IMG/VR virus record: IMGVR_UViG_3300044765_000056
Span: 1-24,468 of that record
Length of the DNA: 24,468 nt
Direction: 5' to 3' (one strand)
Source of the DNA: a virus
The position numbers and the translations under genes are program-made. Position 1 is the first letter of the stretch. Each line of letters starts with the position of its first letter. The notes beneath the pieces are model-generated. The model worked only from the letters and a program-made list of their open reading frames with translations. It did not search any database and was not told where the DNA came from. Shown here piece after piece: positions 13,169 to 19,082 of this stretch.

Positions 13169-13257
13169 CCCAACAGCAAATCTACGAGCGCATCGCCGCC
13201 CTGCACTTCGCCATGCTGATGATGCGGCTCGGCGTGGGGATGAGGCAGCAGGCTTAG
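13165..13257 (+). CDS. Very small protein, 30 aa
   Basis: The ATG at 13165 overlaps the methyltransferase stop as ATGA, with GGAG 8 nt upstream, and the frame ends with TAG at 13257. The peptide is [20 protein letters not shown] followed by RLGVGMRQQA, a single amphipathic or weakly hydrophobic helix with several methionines. Coupling is the main reason to call it. No family is recognised. Confidence 0.45.
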   Translation: MTQQQIYERIAALHFAMLMMRLGVGMRQQA

Positions 13258-13305
13258 AGACCATTTCGCGCGCGAGCGCATTCGCAGTCCAACTAGGAGA
13301 AAACT

Positions 13306-13692
13306 ATGTTCTGGCCGTTCAACATCCCTGCTAAGCGCCGCGAGCGCGAAGCCCAGCAGCGCCGTGAGCAGGCAAAGCGCACGCTGACGATTCATCGTCC
13401 GAATCCATACCTTTCGTCCGTGAGCTCCAATCGCCCCAGCAACTCCTACGACGATCCGCTCTATCCGATGAACCCGCTGTCGCCGCTGAACACGAGCGTC
13501 TTCTACCAGCAATCCGCGCTGGCACCGGCAGAGGAACCGCGCCACACGTCCAGCCACTGCGACACGTCGAGCAGCCATGCGTCGCACTCGAGCAGCGACT
13601 ACGGCTCGAGCTATAGCCACAGCAGCCACGATCACTCGTGCTCGAGCAGCAGCTATGACAGCGGCTCGTCGTCCAACTCGAGCGACTGGTAA
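13306..13692 (+). CDS. Serine-rich low-complexity protein
   Basis: AGGAG lies 7 nt before the ATG. The 128-aa protein begins MFWPFNIPAKRREREAQQRR, has a middle NPLSPLNTSVFYQQSALAP, and ends in about 45 residues that are mostly Ser, His, Asp and Tyr (for example SSSDYGSSYSHSSHDHSCSS). The His/Cys/Asp content could bind metal, but such serine-rich tails are simply disordered in most cases. Similar proteins with Ser/Asp/Tyr-rich tails occur in phages and integrated elements. No signal peptide is evident. Function unknown. A GC hairpin without T run (13701-13720) follows the stop. Confidence 0.7.
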   Translation: MFWPFNIPAKRREREAQQRREQAKRTLTIHRPNPYLSSVSSNRPSNSYDDPLYPMNPLSPLNTSVFYQQSALAPAEEPRHTSSHCDTSSSHASHSSSDYGSSYSHSSHDHSCSSSSYDSGSSSNSSDW

Positions 13693-13725
13693 CACCACCC
13701 CGCCCGGCCAGTCCCGGGCGCACGA

Positions 13726-13745
13726 CAACAACGGGAGAACCTGAA
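13726..13745 (+). repeat. 20-nt direct repeat, copy 1 (translation start region)
   Basis: CAACAACGGGAGAACCTGAA occurs here, directly in front of the 43-aa gene, and again at 13887-13906. It contains the Shine-Dalgarno GGGAG. It looks like a duplicated ribosome binding site module. Confidence 0.85.
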
Positions 13746-13876
13746 TGAAGGCATGGCAATTCTTCTCGATCATGAGCGCGATCTACCTCGCGCCACACAA
13801 GCCGGGCGCGGTCAACGTCGGCATCTCGCTCGCGTTTGGCGTGGTCGCCACCCTCATGGCGGTGCTGGACAAATGA
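13745..13876 (+). CDS. Small membrane protein, 43 aa
   Basis: GGGAG lies 8 nt before the ATG at 13745. The protein MKAWQFFSIMSAIYLAPHKPG then AVNVGISLAFGVVATLMAVLDK has two hydrophobic segments around a short polar loop with HKPG, so it may span the membrane twice. Its size and hydrophobicity recall small holin-like or regulatory membrane peptides, but it lies far from any lysis gene. Function unknown. Confidence 0.6.
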   Translation: MKAWQFFSIMSAIYLAPHKPGAVNVGISLAFGVVATLMAVLDK

Positions 13877-13886
13877 CCGCCCTCAC

Positions 13887-13906
13887 CAACAACGGGAGAA
13901 CCTGAA
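13887..13906 (+). repeat. 20-nt direct repeat, copy 2 (translation start region)
   Basis: Second exact copy of the 20-nt element at 13726-13745, here in front of the 174-aa gene. Its GGGAG would direct the start at 13909. Confidence 0.85.
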
Positions 13907-13908
13907 CG

Positions 13909-14433
13909 ATGATGATCTTGGAAAGCATGAAGCACTCGCCGGTGCGCAACTACGGCGGTATCCCGGGCCTGACGAGCTGGCTCATCGGCGAGCCGAGCGC
14001 CCGCGGCCTGGTGCGGCTGCTCGAATGCTCGCGCACGCACTTCGAACCGATCGTGCCGCACTCGCACCGCTTCGACTTCGAATGCCGCGTGCTCCGTGGG
14101 AAGGTGCGGAACATCGTCTGGGAGCGCGACCCGTTGGGCGACGAGTATCAGGCCACGACGCTGCGCTACGCCGGCTCGCCGGGCAAATACGAGAAGTCGT
14201 TCGCCGGCCGCGAGCGCTGGAAATTCCGCACGGACACGTACGTCGAAGAGCACACGTACGGGATGGACGCGGCCGAGGTGCATTCGATCTTTTTCGAACG
14301 CGGCACCGCTGTCCTGTTCTTCGAGGGTCCGCAGGTCACGGGCGATTCGATCATCCTCGAACCCGTCGTCGACGGCGTGAACATCCCCACGTTCCGTGTC
14401 GAGCCGTGGATGTTCCAGGCGGAGGCGGCATGA
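13909..14433 (+). CDS. Cupin-like phage protein
   Basis: A 174-aa protein with a possible cupin (jelly-roll) fold: PHSHRFDFECRVLRG (about residues 50-64) fits cupin motif 1, with H51, H53, E58 and G64 (one residue shorter than usual between E and G), and EVHSIFFERGTAVLFFEGP (about 124-142) could be the second motif. If so, it might bind a metal or a small ligand. The fold call is by eye and uncertain; related phage proteins are usually called unknown. The stop overlaps NinG as ATGA. ATG codons at 13909 and 13912 are both usable. Confidence 0.6.
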   Translation: MMILESMKHSPVRNYGGIPGLTSWLIGEPSARGLVRLLECSRTHFEPIVPHSHRFDFECRVLRGKVRNIVWERDPLGDEYQATTLRYAGSPGKYEKSFAGRERWKFRTDTYVEEHTYGMDAAEVHSIFFERGTAVLFFEGPQVTGDSIILEPVVDGVNIPTFRVEPWMFQAEAA

Positions 14434-15074
14434 CCACCCTCACCCGCTCCACCGCTCTGCGCCGGACGCCATTCAAGCGCAAGCCGCTCGGCCAACGCGA
14501 CCCGATTCTGACTTCGACCACGCCGCGGCGCCGCAAGTGCGCAGTCTGCGCCGAGGTGTTCAAGCCGCAGCGCATGGGGCAGAAGGTGTGCGGACCGGCC
14601 TGTGCGATTGTCCAAGGCGCAAAGGAGACGGCCAAGCAGGACCGCAAGAACACGCGTGAGCGCAAAGCCAAGCTCAAGACGCGCAGCCAGCACATCGCCG
14701 AGACGCAGGCCGCATTCAACGCGCTCGTGCGCTTCCGTGACCGCGACGAGACGTGCATCAGTTGCCCGACGGTGTTATCCACGCTGGCCGAGCAGCCGGG
14801 CGGCGGCTACGACTGCGGCCACTACCGCAGCCGCGGCAGCGCGCCACATCTGCGCTTCGACTTCCGCAACGCGCACGGCCAGTGCAAGAAGTGCAACCGC
14901 TACCGCGCCGGCAACGCAGCCGACTACCGCATCGGCCTGATCAGCCGCATCGGCCTGGAAGCTGTCGAGGAGCTTGAAGCTGATCAGACCGGCGGTGGCT
15001 GGACCATCGCCGGCCTGGAAGCCATGAAGGCTGATTTCAAGGCGCAGCTGCGCGCTCTGAAGGAGAAGGCATGA
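14430..15074 (+). CDS. ninG: NinG/Rap recombination nuclease
   Basis: A 214-aa NinG family protein. Basic N-terminus (LRRTPFKRKPL), first zinc-finger-like cluster CAVC...CGPAC (C37, C40, C54, C58), a charged coiled-coil region, then a second cluster CISC...YDCGHYRSRGS...NAHGQCKKCNRYRAGN (C109, C112, C129, H131, C152, C155) with the GHYRSRG signature. Lambda Rap (NinG) is a structure-specific endonuclease that cuts D-loops and Holliday junctions and assists Red recombination; it fits the ERF/YqaJ pair on the left arm. The start at 14430 is fixed by an ATGA overlap, not the much longer open frame upstream. Confidence 0.9.
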   Translation: MTTLTRSTALRRTPFKRKPLGQRDPILTSTTPRRRKCAVCAEVFKPQRMGQKVCGPACAIVQGAKETAKQDRKNTRERKAKLKTRSQHIAETQAAFNALVRFRDRDETCISCPTVLSTLAEQPGGGYDCGHYRSRGSAPHLRFDFRNAHGQCKKCNRYRAGNAADYRIGLISRIGLEAVEELEADQTGGGWTIAGLEAMKADFKAQLRALKEKA

Positions 15075-15298
15075 CCATCTACGGCTGCTACAACAAGCCG
15101 CGTCCTATTGCCGGTTCGCCTGTCATCGCGCAGGACGGCTACAAGGGCGCTTGGGATCCGCGTTATGCGTCCATCACCCGCAGTAGGAATTGGATCACGG
15201 TCCCATACGCGATGTCGACCGAATGCCAATACACCAAACAGCACGCCGCCGACCCGCATTGCTCGGGCTGCGTGCACCGCGCGAGGAAGACCCCATGA
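15071..15298 (+). CDS. Small hypothetical protein, 75 aa
   Basis: The protein begins MTIYGCYNKPRPIAGSPVIAQDGYKGAWDPRYASITRSRNWI and ends with a CQYTKQHAADPHCSGCVHRARK cluster (C52, C64, C67 with H58, H63 and H69), which may bind zinc. It is coupled to NinG and to the next small membrane gene by ATGA overlaps. In phage nin-like regions such small zinc-binding proteins are common. No family is recognised. Confidence 0.7.
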   Translation: MTIYGCYNKPRPIAGSPVIAQDGYKGAWDPRYASITRSRNWITVPYAMSTECQYTKQHAADPHCSGCVHRARKTP

Positions 15299-15405
15299 CC
15301 GCCCTCCTTCTCTGGCTCCCCCTATCACTAATCGTAGGCATAGCCGTAGGCCGTTGCATCCGCGCTGGCATGGTGGATCGTCCGCGCAAGGAGACTAACC
15401 CTTGA
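15295..15405 (+). CDS. Very small membrane protein, 36 aa
   Basis: The ATG at 15295 overlaps the upstream stop (ATGA), and the TGA at 15405 overlaps the next TTG start (TTGA). The peptide has one hydrophobic helix, LLLWLPLSLIVGIAVGRCI, then a basic tail AGMVDRPRKETNP. Likely a single-pass inner membrane peptide. Function unknown. Confidence 0.55.
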   Translation: MTALLLWLPLSLIVGIAVGRCIRAGMVDRPRKETNP

Positions 15406-15776
15406 CACAAAACCGTGACATCAATTGGCGTCTTCAGAATTGGGCTGATTGGCTTCGGTCCATGGAGCGCAACCGCGGCACATGCATCACGGGCATCATC
15501 TGCGCCAACATGCGCGAGGCCGCACTGGGCAACGTCTGGAGCGGCCACGACATACGAGAGCCCGTCGACACGGCCGACGCCCAGCTAATCGAGCGGGCCA
15601 TGCGCACGCTGATCAAGCCTAAGCGCGACGCCCTGAAGCTGCACTACGTCGAGGGCGCACGCTGGCAAATCATCTGCCGTCGTGCCCACGTGAGGGTGTC
15701 TCGTGAGCACTTCGACATGGTCATGCGACAGGCCCGCGAGACGATAGAATGGCAGGTCAACAAGGAGACACGATGA
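15402..15776 (+). CDS. Q-like antitermination protein
   Basis: A 124-aa protein starting with TTG at 15402 (AAGGAG 8 nt upstream, TTGA overlap). Features match the phage antitermination Q (AntQ) type: an N-terminal WRLQNWADWLRSM, a middle DTADAQLIERAMRTLIKPKRDALKLHYVEG, and a C-terminal helix-turn-helix-like WQIICRRAHVRVSREHFDMVMRQARETIEW. Such proteins bind at the late promoter and load on RNA polymerase so that it reads through terminators. Its gene lies just before a strong promoter followed by two terminators, exactly the expected target arrangement. Position and pattern agree; no homology search was done. Confidence 0.75.
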   Translation: MTQNRDINWRLQNWADWLRSMERNRGTCITGIICANMREAALGNVWSGHDIREPVDTADAQLIERAMRTLIKPKRDALKLHYVEGARWQIICRRAHVRVSREHFDMVMRQARETIEWQVNKETR

Positions 15777-16231
15777 GCACGGACGACAACACTTTCCGCC
15801 GCGTCGACTGGTCCGACGACGGGCCGCTACTGAGCGATGATGACGACGCCAATGGCATGCCGCTGCTGCTTCCGCGCGGGGCCGGCCTGTCCGACGCCGA
15901 CCTGGAGCTGCTGACGCTCGCCGCGCGAGCACTCGGCGCCACGGTCGAGGTCGTCGAGGGTGAGCAATGGGTAGTCCTACACTTCGCTGACGGCGCGATC
16001 CAGCACGGCTGGAACTCGTTGCGGCACGGCGACGACGCGCTCTACCTCGCCGTCGACCTCGGCCTGCAGGTAATCCCGGCCGCGCGAACGATGAGCGGCG
16101 AGGCATGCGTCGCTGTCGCAGGTCCAGCAGGAGGCCGTCTCGCTGAAGAGCCTTCGACTCCAGATGCGCGCGCCGCCACCCGAATTGTGGTCACCCGCGC
16201 TGCTGCTGAGATCGGGAAGGCAATGCCATGA
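15773..16231 (+). CDS. Phage ABA-sandwich-like protein
   Basis: A 152-aa protein from the ATG at 15773 (ATGA overlap). The body, SDADLELLTLAARALGATVEVVEGEQWVVLHFADGAIQHGWNSLRHGDDALYLAVDLGLQV (about residues 39-99), followed by RAATRIVVTRAAAEIGKAMP, matches the layout of the phage ABA sandwich family: helix, two strands, W-N-P/S-L...GDALRLAV, and a final helix. This family is common in phage genomes and of unknown function. The N-terminus is acidic (DDDDAN). Confidence 0.7.
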   Translation: MSTDDNTFRRVDWSDDGPLLSDDDDANGMPLLLPRGAGLSDADLELLTLAARALGATVEVVEGEQWVVLHFADGAIQHGWNSLRHGDDALYLAVDLGLQVIPAARTMSGEACVAVAGPAGGRLAEEPSTPDARAATRIVVTRAAAEIGKAMP

Positions 16232-16386
16232 TGCTCGGCCTGATGCTTCTCGTCGTGCTATTCGAGCAATGGCGAGCCCGACGCCGGCTCAAGAAGCACA
16301 TCGAAGCCACCGCCGGTGCACAGGCCCGCGCTGCTGAGATGGCGATGCAAATTCAGCGAGAGGAATTCCTGCGCGAAATCTCTTGA
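16228..16386 (+). CDS. Small membrane-anchored protein, 52 aa
   Basis: The ATG at 16228 overlaps the previous stop as ATGA. The first 12 residues, MMLGLMLLVVLF, form a short hydrophobic anchor, followed by a charged helix EQWRARRRLKKHIEATAGAQARAAEMAMQIQREEFLREIS, probably coiled coil. Last gene of the right operon; its stop codon lies within the late promoter -35. Function unknown. Confidence 0.6.
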   Translation: MMLGLMLLVVLFEQWRARRRLKKHIEATAGAQARAAEMAMQIQREEFLREIS

Positions 16387-16411
16387 CAGTTGGAAAGCTC
16401 AGCAGTAAATT
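16383..16411 (+). promoter_or_regulatory. Late promoter (PR'-like)
   Basis: A perfect -35 TTGACA at 16383-16388, a 17-nt spacer and TAAATT at 16406-16411. It overlaps the end of the 52-aa gene and lies about 610 nt behind the Q-like gene. Initiation near 16418 would give short RNAs ending at the two following terminators unless antiterminated. By analogy with lambda PR' this is the late gene promoter. Confidence 0.75.
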
Positions 16412-16452
16412 CCAAGCAACAACTAATTTCCGTCGCTCAAGACGTGTCGATT

Positions 16453-16472
16453 GCTCCCACGCGGGAGCTTTT
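16453..16472 (+). terminator. Intrinsic terminator 1 of the late leader (tR'-like)
   Basis: GCTCCC-ACGC-GGGAGC (16453-16468) followed by TTTT. About 50 nt behind the predicted start of the late promoter. Confidence 0.65.
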
Positions 16473-16489
16473 GGCCGCCTAGAGAAAGA

Positions 16490-16520
16490 AAGCCCGCCCC
16501 GAAAGGTCAGCGGGCTTTTT
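16490..16520 (+). terminator. Intrinsic terminator 2 of the late leader (tR'-like)
   Basis: An 8-bp stem AAGCCCGC (16490-16497) and GCGGGCTT (16510-16517), followed by a T run to 16520. Strong factor-independent terminator about 100 nt into the late transcript. Confidence 0.85.
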
Positions 16521-16537
16521 GCATTGGTTCGCGCAAA

Positions 16538-16613
16538 TGTGGTGTAGCTCAGGCGGTAGAGCAGCGGATTGTTAATCCGTTGGTCGCTGGTTCGAACCCA
16601 GCCATCACAGCCA
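16538..16613 (+). tRNA. tRNA-Asn (anticodon GTT)
   Basis: A complete 76-nt cloverleaf. Acceptor TGTGGTG pairs with CATCACA (one G-U), D arm GCTC/GAGC, anticodon arm GCGGA-TTGTTAA-TCCGT with anticodon GTT, T arm GCTGG-TTCGAAC-CCAGC, discriminator G and encoded CCA (16611-16613). It lies between two terminators in the late leader, so it would be made mainly when the late promoter is antiterminated. An integration site at a host tRNA-Asn is an alternative reading, but no attachment repeat or integrase is visible here. Confidence 0.95.
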
Positions 16614-16656
16614 GTTTCCCCGTCGTTGTCTCCTGTCCCTCGTCCGCGAGGTTAAA

Positions 16657-16693
16657 GGCCCGGTCGCCCGAAAGAGCGCCGGGCCATTTTTTT
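16657..16693 (+). terminator. Intrinsic terminator after tRNA-Asn
   Basis: GGCCCGG (16657-16663) and CCGGGCC (16679-16685) form a 7-bp GC stem, followed by a 7-T run (16687-16693). It stands between the tRNA and the GroES-like gene, so late genes need read-through or another promoter. Confidence 0.85.
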
Positions 16694-16704
16694 GACCAAA
16701 CACC

Positions 16705-17043
16705 ATGCTCAAGCCCACAGGCAACCGAATCGTCGTCCGCCTGGACGAGAACCTTCCCACCGCAATCGAAGGCTTCGTTCTTCCACCGAAGACTGACGCA
16801 TGGCGCGCGAAGGACGGCTCCGTCGAGGGTATGAATCGAGGCACGGTCGTTGCCGTCGGCCCGGGCGCGCGGCACCCGAAGACGGACAAGCTGATCCCCA
16901 TGGCCACGCAGGCTGGGGACGTCGTGCGCTTCTCCGAATTGGAGTACCACAGCTGGACCGAGGACGGCCACAAGTACGTGCTCATCTCGGAAATGGACAT
17001 CCTCGGCGTCGAGATGCCACACCCATTGGAGGTCGCGGCATGA
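16705..17043 (+). CDS. GroES-like co-chaperonin
   Basis: A 112-aa protein of the GroES (Cpn10) family, near the usual 97-105 residues. Signatures in order: LKPTGNRIVVRLDE at the start, the mobile-loop region with GFVLPP (residues 23-28, the counterpart of the GroES IVL tripeptide that binds GroEL), RGTVVAVGPGARH (45-57), AGDVVRFSELEY (70-81), and YVLISEMDILGVE (91-103). Phage versions such as T4 gp31 replace host GroES when the major coat protein is folded in GroEL. No GroEL gene is seen, so the host one would be used. There is no clear ribosome binding site before the ATG, which follows a terminator by 11 nt. Confidence 0.88.
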   Translation: MLKPTGNRIVVRLDENLPTAIEGFVLPPKTDAWRAKDGSVEGMNRGTVVAVGPGARHPKTDKLIPMATQAGDVVRFSELEYHSWTEDGHKYVLISEMDILGVEMPHPLEVAA

Positions 17044-17273
17044 ACGTCGCTTTCATCCGGCCAGGGGAGCGCGTTCCATATGGCGTCAGCAAGCATTCGA
17101 CCGGGCATCGCATCAAGTTCCCGTTGTGGATCTGCCATCGGTCTGGTTGGGATCCTGTCCGGGATGAGGTTGTAAAGGGCAGATGGACCTTTGAGGTGTG
17201 CGTCCGTACAGAACTAGCAGGCTTCGCCGTCCACTGGGGATGGAATCTGATCGAGGAAAAAGACAATGGCTGA
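17040..17273 (+). CDS. Small hypothetical protein, 77 aa
   Basis: The ATG at 17040 overlaps the GroES-like stop as ATGA. The protein (MNVAFIRPGERVPYGVSKHSTGHRIKFPLWICHRSGWDPVRDEVVKGRWTFEVCVRTELAGFAVHWGWNLIEEKDNG) is probably a small beta-rich domain with many aromatics. No family is recognised. The next gene starts 8 nt before its end. Confidence 0.65.
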   Translation: MNVAFIRPGERVPYGVSKHSTGHRIKFPLWICHRSGWDPVRDEVVKGRWTFEVCVRTELAGFAVHWGWNLIEEKDNG

Positions 17274-17478
17274 CCTGAAAGCAAAGACCCGCAACGCGCT
17301 TCCCAAATCCGACTTCGGCATGCCCGGTGAGCGCAAATATCCCATGCCAGACCGCAGCCACGCCGCCAATGCCAAGGCACGTGCCAGCCAGATGGAGAAG
17401 GCCGGCAAGATCAGCGAGAGCACCAAGGCGCGCATCGATGCGAAGGCTGACCGCGTGCTGGGGAAAGGCAAGAAGTGA
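17266..17478 (+). CDS. Small basic conserved protein, 70 aa
   Basis: The protein KTRNALPKSDFGMPGERKYPMPDRSHAANAKARASQMEKAGKIS follows a pattern seen in small phage and bacterial proteins (LP.S.F..P..R.YPI.D..HA..A..R), of unknown function; these are often found near phage head genes. The lysine-rich tail ends GKGKK. The ATG at 17266 overlaps the preceding gene by 8 nt. Confidence 0.75.
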   Translation: MADLKAKTRNALPKSDFGMPGERKYPMPDRSHAANAKARASQMEKAGKISESTKARIDAKADRVLGKGKK

Positions 17479-17482
17479 TTGT

Positions 17483-17875
17483 ATGAGCCGTCCGTCTGAA
17501 TACGATCCGGCCTACTGCGATAAGGTCGTCCAATGGGGAAAGGCCGGTAAATCGAAGGCATGGATCGCAGCTCAACTGGACGTTACGCGCCAAACGCTTG
17601 AGAACTGGAGTCAGGCCCACCCAGAGTTTTTAGACGCCATTACACGCGCAATGCTGCACTCGCAAGCGTGGTGGGAAGACATGGGCCAGGCGAACATCGT
17701 CAGCATTACTGGCCAGTCGCTGAACGCAGGCGTCTACAGTCGCTCGATGGCTGCTCGCTTCCCCGAGGACTGGCGCGAGAAGACCACGACCGAACACACC
17801 GGCGCCGACGGAGGCCCGGTCCAAATCGAGAAGATCGAACGTGTCATCGTCCGTCCTGCAAATCCAGACGCCTGA
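17483..17875 (+). CDS. Terminase small subunit (putative)
   Basis: A 130-aa protein with a helix-turn-helix in the N-terminal half: AYCDKVVQWGKAGKSKAWIAAQLDVTRQTLENWSQAHPEFLDAI (about residues 10-53), expected to bind pac or cos DNA. The second half (GQSLNAGVYSRSMAARFPEDWREK) is typical of small terminase subunits found next to this large subunit type. The ATG at 17483 is taken as the start; longer open frame upstream overlaps the previous gene. It overlaps the large subunit by 35 nt. DNA packaging at the portal is the role. Confidence 0.8.
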   Translation: MSRPSEYDPAYCDKVVQWGKAGKSKAWIAAQLDVTRQTLENWSQAHPEFLDAITRAMLHSQAWWEDMGQANIVSITGQSLNAGVYSRSMAARFPEDWREKTTTEHTGADGGPVQIEKIERVIVRPANPDA

Positions 17876-19082
17876 AGTATTTCTGCCGCTGCTGGATCCT
17901 GCCCGTTACAAGGGCGTGCACGGTGGGCGCGGCTCGGGCAAGTCGCACTTCTTCGGCGAGATGCTCATTGAGCGTTCGATCATGCAGAAGACCGACGCTG
18001 TGTGCATCCGCGAGAACCAGAAATCCCTCGACCAGTCGGTGAAGAAGCTGCTGGAGAACAAAATCGAGGCTCTAAACGCCGGAGCGTATTTCGAGGTGCA
18101 GGACAAGAAGATCCGCGCACGCAACGGCGGACTGATCATCTTTCAGGGCATGCAGAACCACACGGCGGAGTCGATTAAGTCGCTTGAGGGCTACGACATC
18201 GCGTGGGTAGAGGAAGCGCAAACGCTGTCCCAGCGCTCGCTGGACATGCTACGCCCGACGATCCGGAAGCCAGGCTCTGAAATCTGGTTCAGCTGGAACC
18301 CGCGCCTTGAGACTGACCCAGTCGACGTGCTGCTCCGCGGGGAAATGCCACCGCCGGACGCCATCGTCATCGAGGCGAACTACGCAGACAACCCGTGGTT
18401 CCCGGACGTGCTCCGCGACGAGATGGAATACGACCGTCGGCGCGACGTCGACAAGTACATGCACATCTGGCTCGGTCAGTACCAGCGCAACAGCGAGTCT
18501 CGTGTGTTCAAGAACTGGACGGTCGAGGAGTTCGAAGTCGACCCGACGCAGATCATTCGCCAGGGCGCCGACTGGGGCTTTGCGAGCGACCCGACAGTTC
18601 TGGTTCAGTGCTACATCGTCGGCCGCACGCTGTACGTGCCGCACGAGGCGTACCGCGTTGGCTGCGACATCATCGACACGCCCGCGCTGTTCATGACGGT
18701 GCCGGACAGCGAGAAGTGGCCGATCACCGCCGACAACGCCCGCCCGGAGACGATCAGCCATATGCGCAAGCACGGCTTCCCGAAAATCATGCCTGCCGTG
18801 AAGGGCGCCAAGTCGCTCGAGGAAGGCGTCGAGTTCTTGAAGTCGTTCGACATCGTCGTCCACCCGCGCTGCAAGCACCTGATCGACGAATTGACCCTCT
18901 ACAAGTACAAGGAAGACCCTCTGACCGGCGCCATTCTTCCTGTGCTGGACGACAAGGACAACCACGTCATTGACGCGCTGCGTTACGCCTGCGAAGGCGC
19001 CCGGCGTGCGCAGAAGCCGCAAGCGGTCCGCCGTGTGATCGCGCCGCCGCAAGTTTTTCACTCTGAAGGATGGATGTCGTGA
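17841..19082 (+). CDS. Terminase large subunit (PBSX/Terminase_3 type)
   Basis: A 413-aa packaging motor. ATPase domain with Walker A GGRGSGKS (28-35) and Walker B IAWVEEA (120-126), then the coupling motif WFSWNP (149-154). Nuclease domain with acidic residues D244 (GADWGFASDP), D298 (ITADNA) and D378 (HVIDALRY). The enzyme cuts concatemeric DNA and pumps it into the prohead. The start is GTG at 17841, inside the small subunit gene; no ATG is available nearer the family N-terminus. The length is at the lower end of the family. Its stop overlaps the portal start as GTGA. Confidence 0.95.
   Translation: MSSSVLQIQTPEVFLPLLDPARYKGVHGGRGSGKSHFFGEMLIERSIMQKTDAVCIRENQKSLDQSVKKLLENKIEALNAGAYFEVQDKKIRARNGGLIIFQGMQNHTAESIKSLEGYDIAWVEEAQTLSQRSLDMLRPTIRKPGSEIWFSWNPRLETDPVDVLLRGEMPPPDAIVIEANYADNPWFPDVLRDEMEYDRRRDVDKYMHIWLGQYQRNSESRVFKNWTVEEFEVDPTQIIRQGADWGFASDPTVLVQCYIVGRTLYVPHEAYRVGCDIIDTPALFMTVPDSEKWPITADNARPETISHMRKHGFPKIMPAVKGAKSLEEGVEFLKSFDIVVHPRCKHLIDELTLYKYKEDPLTGAILPVLDDKDNHVIDALRYACEGARRAQKPQAVRRVIAPPQVFHSEGWMS

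Noticed and set aside
13836-14429. Longer N-terminal start for NinG
   Set aside because: The upstream part lies across the 174-aa gene in another frame and is arginine-rich shadow; the ATG at 14430 gives a normal NinG.
16538-16613. Attachment site at the tRNA-Asn gene
   Set aside because: No integrase and no second copy of the tRNA 3' end are visible in the window; the gene sits inside the late leader, so a phage-carried tRNA is simpler.
18249-19061. 270-codon ORF on the minus strand across the terminase large subunit gene
   Set aside because: High GC makes long open frames opposite real genes common here. The plus-strand gene has all terminase motifs, and the minus frame has no motif and no ribosome site.
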